Shown: piece after piece, positions 1 to 5,469 of the stretch
How positions within the stretch are numbered: the stretch's first letter is position 1
How the letters are laid out: each line of letters opens with the position of its first letter
Origin: an uncultured Porphyromonadaceae bacterium
Lineage (GTDB): Bacteria; Bacteroidota; Bacteroidia; Bacteroidales; Muribaculaceae
Reading direction: 5' to 3'
NCBI GenBank assembly: GCA_947174735.1
Contig: CAMWKC010000166.1
Span: forward strand, 1 to 5,469
DNA: 5,469 nucleotides
The notes under the pieces: model-generated
What the model saw: the letters and a program-made list of their open reading frames with translations, nothing else
Databases searched by the model: none
Told to the model about the DNA's origin: nothing
Translations under genes and position numbers: made by a program

Positions 1-56
1 CTCCTAAAACTGTTAAAGATATTTTAAAAATTTTGGATAAGGGAGAAGAGAGATAG
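1..56 (+). CDS. C-terminal end of an upstream gene, truncated by the window edge
   Basis: Reading from base 3, an open frame runs into the window and stops at TAG (54-56). It gives the 17-residue tail PKTVKDILKILDKGEER. A lysine- and glutamate-rich amphipathic helix like this is a common ending for cytoplasmic glycosyltransferases and related polysaccharide enzymes, but it is too short to assign a family. The gene lies on the same strand as the five genes that follow and is probably part of the same operon. The same frame stays open for 34 more sense codons after the TAG, to a TAA at 159-161. The original gene may therefore have been longer and cut short by a nonsense mutation. The existence of a coding tail is likely; its identity is unknown. 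Confidence 0.5.
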   Translation, partial: PKTVKDILKILDKGEER

Positions 57-178
57 AATGATAGATTATTTACTAACATAGTTAGATTTTTTCCTATTAA
101 GGAATTATTCAAAAGTTATAGAAACAATATAGACCATAGAGAGATAAAGGTCTTTCTTTAATACTTATTGTTAAGAAA
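57..178 (+). other. Gap before the sugar transferase, possibly the decayed 3' end of the upstream gene
   Basis: This is the longest spacer between genes of the operon: 122 bases against 6-30 elsewhere. It holds no intact gene. The frame of the upstream tail continues open from 57 to a TAA at 159-161. It encodes 34 residues of protein-like composition, including IVRFFPIKELFKSYRNN, and that stop lies only 17 bases before the next start codon. An ATG at 58 opens only a 7-codon frame ending at 79-81, which is not credible as a gene. I saw no clear Bacteroidetes promoter (TTTG at -33 with TAnnTTTG at -7), so I do not call one here. Confidence 0.35.
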
Positions 179-847
179 ATGAAATTATATAAAGAGTTTT
201 TTAAGCGTTCAATTGATTTTTTTGTGAGTGGATGTGGGCTTATAGTTGCAAGTCCAATACTTATAATTGTATCTGGATGGTTATATTTTGCTAATAAAGG
301 TGCCGGCGTTTTTTTCTTGCAAGAACGTCCGGGGAAAAATGGGAAGATATTTAAAGTGGTAAAATTTAAAACTATGACAGATGAAAAAGATGCCAATGGA
401 GATTTATTGCCTAATAAAGATCGTCTTACCAAAGTTGGTAAAATAGTTCGGGCCACATCTTTAGATGAGCTTCCACAACTCATTAATGTTCTAAAGGGTG
501 ATATGTCTCTTATCGGTCCTCGTCCTTTACTGACGTGGTTTCTACCGCTTTATGATAAAGAACAGATTCATCGTCATGATCTGCGACCCGGAATTACCGG
601 TTGGGCCCAAGTTCATGGACGGAACGCTATTACATACAGTGAAAAATTTAAATTAGATCTATGGTATGTTAATAACATATCGTTAAAGACTGATCTACAG
701 ATATTATTCTTAACTATCAAGAATGTTATCTCTCGAAAAGACATTGGAAATGGCCTTCAACATGAGGTTGATGATCTTGGGTGGGCTGATAAGCGTAAAT
801 GGGCCGAACAAGAATTTGAAAAGGAGTATAGACAAAAATATTATTAA
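179..847 (+). CDS. Initiating phosphoglycosyl transferase (bacterial sugar transferase, PglC/WcfS type)
   Basis: Membrane enzyme that transfers a sugar-1-phosphate from a nucleotide sugar to undecaprenyl phosphate, the first step in building a polysaccharide repeat unit. The 222-residue length fits the minimal monotopic PglC class rather than the long WbaP class, which has extra N-terminal membrane helices. Visible family features are a single hydrophobic re-entrant segment at about residues 12-36 with Ser25-Pro26, the LQERPGKNGKIF stretch (48-58), the KFKTM motif (62-66), the catalytic Asp96-Glu97 pair in SLDELPQ, GPRP (113-116), and RPGITGWAQVHGRN (136-149). The C-terminus after about residue 195 is a charged tail. 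The ATG at 179 is used because the hydrophobic segment follows at the usual distance and the leader is A-rich. Substrate is inferred: in Bacteroides fragilis the similar WcfS uses a UDP-linked 4-amino-6-deoxy sugar made by a DegT-type enzyme, and such an enzyme ends this operon. Confidence 0.95.
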   Translation: MKLYKEFFKRSIDFFVSGCGLIVASPILIIVSGWLYFANKGAGVFFLQERPGKNGKIFKVVKFKTMTDEKDANGDLLPNKDRLTKVGKIVRATSLDELPQLINVLKGDMSLIGPRPLLTWFLPLYDKEQIHRHDLRPGITGWAQVHGRNAITYSEKFKLDLWYVNNISLKTDLQILFLTIKNVISRKDIGNGLQHEVDDLGWADKRKWAEQEFEKEYRQKYY

Positions 848-877
848 TATTCTCTGATTTATATCCATAATAAAACA

Positions 878-1885
878 ATGGAAAGAAAAAAAATTATAAT
901 TCTTGGTGCTAGCGGGAATGTAGGATCGTATCTTACTCTCTACGCCAATGACTTCTTCGATAAGGAGAAGTATGAAGTGATTGCCTCAGGTCGTCGTCAA
1001 ACATCTGTGTTTGAGAAGTATGGAATTAAGTATATATCTGTAGATATTACTAAGGCTGAGGATTTTTCAAAACTACCTCATGAGAATGTACAGGCTGTCA
1101 TGTGTCTGGCTGCACAAATTCCTTCATACATGGAGGAATATAGTGGGAAGAAATATCTTGATAGCATTGTTATCGGAGGTTATAATGTTCTGGAATATTG
1201 TCGAAAGGTAAAAGCAGACCGTATTCTTTATACCCAGACAGTTTTTGATGTTTCTGAGTACCCGGCGGGTTATGTGATTAAACCTGATACTCCCCGTAAC
1301 TTCTCTTACAAAGGAGATCACGCGATGTATGTTATTGCGAAAAACTGTATGCTTGATATGATTGAGCATTATCATCAGGAGTATGGTCTGAAGAAATTTA
1401 TCTTCCGCTTGCCTACTATTTATGAATATAGCACTTATCAGTTCTATTATCCTAACGGAATAAAAACTCTGCGGCCTCTTTATGCACAGATAAATAAAGC
1501 AATTAAGGGTGAGCCACTGCGTATATGGGGCGATCCAGAATATGCTAAGGATATGGTGCATGTGTACGACTTTAGTCAGATGCTGTGTAAGGCTGCTATT
1601 GTAAATAGGAAAGAAGGATTTTATAATATTGGTACTGGTATCCCGGTTACATTGCAGGAGCAATGTCAGGCTATAATAGATGTTTTTTCGCCTAAAGATA
1701 AGCCTTCAATTATTGAATATGTAGAAAAAGAAGAAGGACGAAAGACTGGTGGCGGTTTTCTAATGGATATAACTAATGCTAAGGAAGAACTTGGCTATGA
1801 ACCGGTTTATGATGTTCATAAACTCTTTGAGAATTATAAAGAAGAAATGGGTATTGACAGATTCCTTGAACTTCGTGGTAAATAA
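878..1885 (+). CDS. Extended-SDR NAD(P)-dependent nucleotide-sugar epimerase/reductase
   Basis: A 335-residue cytoplasmic Rossmann-fold enzyme of the NAD-dependent epimerase/dehydratase family, expected to act on a nucleotide-linked sugar. It has the N-terminal cofactor loop GASGNVG (10-16) after a beta strand of isoleucines, an acidic residue in SVDIT (54-58), and LAA (77-79) at the end of the fourth strand. The catalytic pair is YVIAK (Tyr151, Lys155). RLPTIYEY (177-184) lies in the substrate region, followed by KDMVHVYD (224-231) and NIGTGIPVTLQE (250-261), all typical of extended SDRs. The usual SSxxVYG serine strand is replaced by YTQTVFDVS (118-126), so a threonine probably plays the hydroxyl role. 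The TDE triad of dTDP-glucose 4,6-dehydratases is absent, which favours an epimerase or 4-ketoreductase. It starts 30 bases after the sugar transferase. The exact sugar substrate cannot be read from the sequence. Confidence 0.9.
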   Translation: MERKKIIILGASGNVGSYLTLYANDFFDKEKYEVIASGRRQTSVFEKYGIKYISVDITKAEDFSKLPHENVQAVMCLAAQIPSYMEEYSGKKYLDSIVIGGYNVLEYCRKVKADRILYTQTVFDVSEYPAGYVIKPDTPRNFSYKGDHAMYVIAKNCMLDMIEHYHQEYGLKKFIFRLPTIYEYSTYQFYYPNGIKTLRPLYAQINKAIKGEPLRIWGDPEYAKDMVHVYDFSQMLCKAAIVNRKEGFYNIGTGIPVTLQEQCQAIIDVFSPKDKPSIIEYVEKEEGRKTGGGFLMDITNAKEELGYEPVYDVHKLFENYKEEMGIDRFLELRGK

Positions 1886-1891
1886 TAGATA

Positions 1892-2908
1892 ATGGAATTT
1901 GGTTCCGATTTTCATATCTTATCTTATCCGAAAGGTGATTCATTCTTTCACCATTTTCCCAACTCTAATTTATATGCGAGCGGTCGTCAAGCTTTAATGG
2001 CTTTGGCGATTGCTCGTAACTGGCGGAAACTATGGATTCCTTCATATTTTTGTAAGGAATCCTTAAATTATCTCCGAACCTTAGAAACGGAGTTAGTTGA
2101 ATACAATTGTATTCCAACTGCAGATCCTATAGAAGTAGTTAAAAGAATCCCCGCTAACAAAAATGATGGAATTTTAGTTGTAAATTATTTCGGATTACAC
2201 AATTTAAAAAACTTTAATGTTGAGGCCGAAATTGTAGAAGACCATACTCACGATCTAATTGGAGAATGGGCACAGTTTAGTAGTGCAGATTGGTGTATAG
2301 CTTCTTTAAGAAAAACTATTCCAATTGCTGATGGCGGTATATTATGGTCGCCTTTAGGATATGAATTACCTCCTGAACTTGATACGACTCAAGAGATAGA
2401 GAAAGTAATTGGAGCAAGATATGAGGCTATGGAACAGAAAGCTCTATATCTAAAGGGAATAAAAACAGATAAATCGGTATTTTTAAGAAATCTAATAAAA
2501 TCGGAAGAAAAGTTTGCCAATGTAGCGTTATCGGGTATTTCAAAACGCTCTTATGATGTTTTAGGTGAGTTTGATATAGTTGCATGGTATGACCTTAAAA
2601 GGAATAACCACAAGTTATTAATGAATGAAGTCATTATTCCAAAGGGAGTAACTCTTTTGAAGGCTAATGCAGAAAAAAATACTTCATTTTCTTTCTGTCT
2701 TCTATTTGATAAAAAGGAACAGCGTGACTATATCCGACAATACTTAATAGCGCATTCAGTCTATCCGGCGATTTTATGGTCAATTGATTCCCTAAGAGAT
2801 ATAGAAGCTAAAAGATTTGGAGATAGAATCCTATCGATTCATTGTGATGGACGCTATGATAATACAGACACGTTAACTCTTGCAAGTATATTAAATAGTA
2901 TATTATAA
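1892..2908 (+). CDS. Divergent DegT-like PLP-dependent (fold type I) protein, specific role unknown
   Basis: A 338-residue protein that is recognisable but divergent as a DegT/DnrJ/EryC1/StrS-like aminotransferase fold. It shows LYASGRQALMALA (27-39), which fits the phosphate-binding helix start (SGRxAL). WIPSYFCKESL (48-58) corresponds to the vP.ytc segment. NYFGL (98-102) follows, then VEDHTHDL (115-122) with Asp117 placed to pair with the pyridine nitrogen of PLP. SLRKTIPIADGGIL (138-151) carries Lys141 as the candidate Schiff-base lysine. The Asp-to-Lys spacing of 24 residues is close to that of the family. The end has YPAILW (291-296) and LSIHCDGRYD (314-323), similar to the family's C-terminal LPcdqRY segment. 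It is shorter than typical sugar aminotransferases (about 370-420 residues). It begins 6 bases after the SDR stop and ends 7 bases before the FemX-like gene, so co-function is likely. It may aminate a keto-sugar or process an amino-acid-like substituent; the sequence does not decide. Confidence 0.75.
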   Translation: MEFGSDFHILSYPKGDSFFHHFPNSNLYASGRQALMALAIARNWRKLWIPSYFCKESLNYLRTLETELVEYNCIPTADPIEVVKRIPANKNDGILVVNYFGLHNLKNFNVEAEIVEDHTHDLIGEWAQFSSADWCIASLRKTIPIADGGILWSPLGYELPPELDTTQEIEKVIGARYEAMEQKALYLKGIKTDKSVFLRNLIKSEEKFANVALSGISKRSYDVLGEFDIVAWYDLKRNNHKLLMNEVIIPKGVTLLKANAEKNTSFSFCLLFDKKEQRDYIRQYLIAHSVYPAILWSIDSLRDIEAKRFGDRILSIHCDGRYDNTDTLTLASILNSIL

Positions 2909-2915
2909 TAGACTG

Positions 2916-3968
2916 ATGGAAATAGTAAGACTTGAAGAACGTCAGAAGTGGGATAAGATAGTGAGCTCATTTAATAACTATGATGTGTACTATCTAAATG
3001 GATATGTACGGGCATTTGCACTACATGGAGATGGCATACCTGTTCTATGCTATTATAATACAGATGAAGGGCGTGCTATCTGTGTGTTAATGGTTAGGGA
3101 TATTGCAAAAGATATTAATTTTACCGGTAAAATTCCTAATAGTAAGTACTGGGATGCTGTGACTCCATATGGTTATGGAGGTTTTTTAACTGAGGGTAAC
3201 ATAGATCATAAACTTTTAAATGATGAATTTTTGATTACATTGAAAGAATTAGGAATTATATCTGTTTTTTATAGATTCCATCCAGTATTAGCAAATGCAG
3301 ATTCTCTTTCAGAAGGAGTGTCCTTAGTACCTATGGGAAAGACTGTAGCCATAGACTTATCCTCTCCTAAAATAATATGGGATAATATTACCAGTAAAAA
3401 TCGTAATATGATTCGTAAAGCTGAGAAGCATGGGATAGAAATATTTCATGGTAAAAATAGAGAATTACTGAAAATATTTCGCAATATCTATAATGCTACT
3501 ATGGATCATGACCAGGCAGTTCCTTACTATTACTTTACCCAGGATTTTTATGACTCTATTAATGATGATTTACATGATAACTATGAAGTATTCTATGCTA
3601 TGTATAATAATGAAATTATATCTATGGCAATAATGATATTTGCTAATGGCTATTTAAATTATCATCTGTCTGGCTCCAAATTTGAATATCGGTATCTTGC
3701 ACCTACTAACCTATTACTTTATAAAGCATCTTTATGGGGTTATGAAAATGGATTGAGAATATTTCATCTCGGGGGTGGTATAGGCTCGGGAGAAGATAAT
3801 CTTTATAAATTCAAATCAGCATTTAATCGTATATCTGATTATCGTTTTGTAGTGGGTAAATCAATAGTAAATGAAGAAGTTTATAAGACTCTTCTCACTT
3901 TACGTGCATTTACTCAAGAACAGGAAGAAAATATCTCTTTCTTTCCCAAATATAGAGCAACTATATAA
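2916..3968 (+). CDS. FemAB/FemX-like GNAT-fold acyl or aminoacyl transferase
   Basis: A 350-residue cytoplasmic protein resembling the FemAB/BioF2-like acetyltransferase group (Acetyltransf_6), which has two tandem GNAT-like halves. The N-terminal half includes YYLNGYVRAFALHGDG (25-40) and TPYGYGGF (83-90). The central hallmark is the basic helix ITSKNRNMIRKAEKHGIEI (158-176), close to the consensus of FemX-like proteins. The C-terminal half has EVFYAMYNNEIISMAIMI (224-241), LNYHLSGSKFEYRYLAPTNL (247-266), then FHLGGG (283-288), DNLYKFKSAFN (294-304), and the ending FFPKYR (342-347) seen in capsule-locus members. FemAB proteins move amino acids from aminoacyl-tRNA to peptidoglycan, whereas relatives in polysaccharide loci are generally thought to acylate amino groups on sugars. 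Here it directly follows the divergent PLP protein (7-base gap), so acylating an amino group made by that protein or the last aminotransferase is a reasonable inference. Donor and acceptor are unknown. The gene is strongly AT-rich. Confidence 0.85.
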   Translation: MEIVRLEERQKWDKIVSSFNNYDVYYLNGYVRAFALHGDGIPVLCYYNTDEGRAICVLMVRDIAKDINFTGKIPNSKYWDAVTPYGYGGFLTEGNIDHKLLNDEFLITLKELGIISVFYRFHPVLANADSLSEGVSLVPMGKTVAIDLSSPKIIWDNITSKNRNMIRKAEKHGIEIFHGKNRELLKIFRNIYNATMDHDQAVPYYYFTQDFYDSINDDLHDNYEVFYAMYNNEIISMAIMIFANGYLNYHLSGSKFEYRYLAPTNLLLYKASLWGYENGLRIFHLGGGIGSGEDNLYKFKSAFNRISDYRFVVGKSIVNEEVYKTLLTLRAFTQEQEENISFFPKYRATI

Positions 3969-3982
3969 AGAATTAAATTAAT

Positions 3983-5248
3983 ATGCGCAACAGAATATAT
4001 CTCTGTCTTGCTCACATGAGCGGCAGGGAGATGGATTTTATAAAGGAGGCGTTCGATACCAATTGGGTGGTACCGATGGGGCCGAACGTCAACGGATTCG
4101 AGAAAGACCTCGCGGAGTATGTGAATCACCGCAAAGACGGACAGGAGCCGTTGCATAAGTCTGTAGTGGGGCTGGCGGCTGGAACAGCGGCTGTACATCT
4201 TGCGCTGATTGCGTGCGGTATCGAAGCGGGTGACGAGGTACTTGTGCAGTCGTTCACATTCTGTGCGTCGAGTCATCCGATAACGTATTTAGGTGCCACT
4301 CCGGTGTTTATAGACTCGGAACAGGAATCGTGGAATATGGACCCGGACCTGCTGGAGACCGCTATAAAGGACCGTATCGCTAAGACCGGAAAGAAACCTA
4401 AGGCTGTCATACCTGTGGCACTGTACGGAATGCCTTATCAGATTGACCGGATTATGGAGATTGCCGACCGATACGGACTACCTGTTATCGAAGACGGTGC
4501 CGAAGGATTCGGCTCATTCTTTGACGGACAGTCGTTAGGTACTTTCGGACGTTACGGCGTGCTGTCGTTCAACGGCAACAAGATGATAACCACTTCGGGA
4601 GGGGGTGCGCTGATTTGTCCGGATGCTGAGAGTGCGCGTGAGATACTGTGGTACGCCACACAGGCCCGCGAGTCGTATCCTTATTACCAGCATGAGGCTA
4701 TAGGTTACAATTACCGTATGAGCAATATCTGTGCTGGTATAGGACGCGGACAGATGACGGTGCTCGAGGACCATATAGCCCATCACAAGCATGTGCAGGA
4801 AATGTACTGCGAACTGCTGAGGAATGTGGAAGGTATCATGATGCACGGCAATCCGTCGGAGCGTTACGATTCCAACTTCTGGCTGTGCACGGCTATTCTT
4901 GACCCCGATCTGCACATAAAGGGTCAGGAGGAGGCTTATAAACAGGTTATAACCGGTGCAGTGGGCGGAGCTGCGGGTGTCACCCATACAGCCGCAACCG
5001 CTGTCACCGACTGTCAGCCCAACGCCAATGTGGAGGCTTTGCGTGTGGCTCTTGATAGGGCTAATGTGGAAGCTCGTCCTCTGTGGAAACCGATGCACTG
5101 CCAGCCTGTCTACCGCAATGCTCCGGCTTACGTCAACGGCGTGAGCGAGGAGCTGTTCCATACCGGTATATGTCTTCCCGCCGGTCCGTATGTCACAGAT
5201 GATGACGTACGTTATATTACTAACATTATAAAAGATTCCATTCTCTGA
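3983..5248 (+). CDS. DegT/DnrJ/EryC1/StrS sugar aminotransferase (PglE/WcfR type)
   Basis: PLP-dependent enzyme expected to convert a nucleotide-linked 4-keto-6-deoxy sugar to the 4-amino sugar, with glutamate as the usual donor. Motifs in order are FDTNWVVPMGPNVNGFE (24-40), GLAAGTAAVHLAL (63-75), GDEVLVQSFTFCAS (83-96), ALYGMP (146-151), VIEDGAEGFGS (168-178) with Asp171 contacting the PLP ring nitrogen, SFNGNKMITTSGGG (195-208) with the Schiff-base Lys200, and GYNYRMSNICAGIGRGQ (241-257). RPLWKPMHCQPVY (365-377) and CLPAGPYVTDDDV (397-409) follow. At 421 residues it is longer than many relatives because of a glycine/alanine-rich stretch at about 310-348. In Bacteroides fragilis, WcfR makes a UDP-linked 4-amino-6-deoxy sugar for WcfS, and the same pairing fits this operon. 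Base composition is clearly more GC-rich than in the genes before it. The start is set by the ATG 14 bases after the previous stop and by the conserved RIYLCLAHMSG beginning. Confidence 0.95.
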   Translation: MRNRIYLCLAHMSGREMDFIKEAFDTNWVVPMGPNVNGFEKDLAEYVNHRKDGQEPLHKSVVGLAAGTAAVHLALIACGIEAGDEVLVQSFTFCASSHPITYLGATPVFIDSEQESWNMDPDLLETAIKDRIAKTGKKPKAVIPVALYGMPYQIDRIMEIADRYGLPVIEDGAEGFGSFFDGQSLGTFGRYGVLSFNGNKMITTSGGGALICPDAESAREILWYATQARESYPYYQHEAIGYNYRMSNICAGIGRGQMTVLEDHIAHHKHVQEMYCELLRNVEGIMMHGNPSERYDSNFWLCTAILDPDLHIKGQEEAYKQVITGAVGGAAGVTHTAATAVTDCQPNANVEALRVALDRANVEARPLWKPMHCQPVYRNAPAYVNGVSEELFHTGICLPAGPYVTDDDVRYITNIIKDSIL

Positions 5249-5255
5249 TTATATC

Positions 5256-5331
5256 TGTAGGGATTTACCTTCGGCCTGTACAATTGGCCCTCTGATTTCC
5301 CGGTTTTACATCGCGGAGCGATGTCCCTACA
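5256..5331. repeat. 76-base palindromic repeat-like element (REP/MITE-like)
   Basis: The element is bounded by perfect 8-base terminal inverted repeats: TGTAGGGA (5256-5263) and TCCCTACA (5324-5331). It contains two further hairpins: GGCC (5273-5276) pairing with GGCC (5286-5289), and the perfect 7-bp stem ACATCGC/GCGATGT (5308-5314 with 5318-5324) around a GGA loop. Its right end reads as half of the palindrome TGTAGGGACATCGC/GCGATGTCCCTACA. Such GTAGGGAC...GTCCCTAC palindromes resemble the dispersed extragenic repeats of many genomes. It sits 7 bases after the aminotransferase stop, in the extragenic position typical of REP elements. No convincing target-site duplication flanks it. Copy number cannot be judged from one window. 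Confidence 0.55.
5308..5324 (+). terminator. Stem-loop after the last gene, possible transcription end
   Basis: A perfect 7-bp stem (ACATCGC with GCGATGT) with a 3-base GGA loop lies 60 bases after the stop of the last gene. No clean run of T follows immediately: CCCTACA comes first and TTTT begins at 5332. It is therefore not a textbook intrinsic terminator. It could still end or stabilise the operon transcript, or simply be the core of the palindromic repeat. Confidence 0.25.
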
Positions 5332-5469
5332 TTTTCCATTCCCTGTTCCTTTTCTGTGCGGCTGCGGGATTTGCACGCCTATAACTTATTCCTACCTCTT
5401 ATTCCGCAACGTATACTCTGTGCCACAGCCGCAGACCGAAGATTTATTCTGTTTTCCCGTATCTCACAG
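5332..5469. other. Non-coding tail with no recognisable gene
   Basis: No credible reading frame, RNA gene or promoter is visible in this stretch. It holds an 8-base inverted pair, TGCGGCTG (5357-5364) and CAGCCGCA (5426-5433), which extends to 10 matches in 11 with CGG/CCA. It also has a close direct repeat CTTATTCC (5385-5392 and 5398-5405). On the minus strand a short frame entering from the right edge stops at 5446-5448. This could be the last few codons of a convergent gene, but it is too short to call. Confidence 0.4.

Noticed and set aside
58..81. Seven-codon frame beginning with ATG just after the first stop codon
   Set aside because: It is too short, and no leader-peptide or attenuator structure is visible around it.
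57..178. Possible promoter or invertible promoter segment upstream of the sugar transferase
   Set aside because: I found no TAnnTTTG/TTTG pair and no flanking inverted repeats of the kind that border phase-variable capsule promoters.
109..483. Minus-strand open frame of 124 codons overlapping the sugar transferase
   Set aside because: It lies antisense to a gene with clear catalytic motifs, and its product shows no recognisable domain.
1124..1663. Minus-strand open frame of 179 codons inside the SDR gene
   Set aside because: It is fully antisense to an SDR with intact cofactor and catalytic motifs. The product looks like low-information shadow sequence.
3914..4276. Minus-strand open frame of 120 codons spanning the junction of the last two genes
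   Set aside because: It overlaps two well-supported coding regions antisense and has no family motif.
4956..5144. Plus-strand 62-codon frame inside the aminotransferase in another frame
   Set aside because: It is an alternative frame within a strong gene, with no independent start context or motif.
4535..5161. Minus-strand open frame of 208 codons inside the final aminotransferase
   Set aside because: Long antisense frames are expected where the coding strand is GC-richer. The product is histidine- and serine-rich without a recognisable fold, while the plus strand has the full PLP active site.

Overview
This window looks like the downstream end of a surface-polysaccharide (capsule or exopolysaccharide) biosynthesis operon from a gut Bacteroidales bacterium such as Bacteroides, Parabacteroides, Prevotella or Muribaculaceae. 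Three things point there. The start codons lack Shine-Dalgarno sequences and are preceded by A/T-rich leaders, as is usual in Bacteroidetes. The gene set resembles the end of Bacteroides capsule loci, where a small initiating phosphoglycosyl transferase sits with a DegT-family aminotransferase. The genes are AT-rich, co-directional and tightly packed. The family placement is from memory of these protein families, not from a search.

Layout, all on the + strand: (a) 1-56, the C-terminal tail of an upstream gene cut by the window edge, followed by 122 bases without an intact gene, though the same frame stays open past the stop to 161; (b) 179-847, a PglC/WcfS-type phosphoglycosyl transferase; (c) 878-1885, an extended-SDR sugar-nucleotide epimerase/reductase; (d) 1892-2908, a divergent DegT-like fold-type-I PLP protein; (e) 2916-3968, a FemAB/FemX-like GNAT-fold acyl or aminoacyl transferase; (f) 3983-5248, a canonical DegT/PglE/WcfR-type sugar aminotransferase; (g) 5249-5469, a non-coding tail holding a 76-base palindromic repeat-like element that may double as the operon end. 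The gaps between genes (b) to (f) are 30, 6, 7 and 14 bases, which suggests one transcript.

Inferred joint role: the last aminotransferase would make a nucleotide-activated 4-amino-4,6-dideoxy sugar, and the phosphoglycosyl transferase would load that sugar-phosphate on undecaprenyl phosphate to start the repeat unit. The SDR, the divergent PLP protein and the FemX-like transferase would make and decorate another sugar or amino substituent. The 4,6-dehydratase needed for this route is not in the window.

The clearest structural signal is a sharp base-composition change near 3970-3983. The genes upstream are AT-rich, and the last aminotransferase is about 50-55% G+C in the stretches I counted. 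This suggests a variable cassette joined to a more conserved anchor gene. The most functionally open part is the divergent PLP protein paired with the FemX-like transferase. I found no CRISPR array, tRNA, rRNA, transposase or riboswitch.
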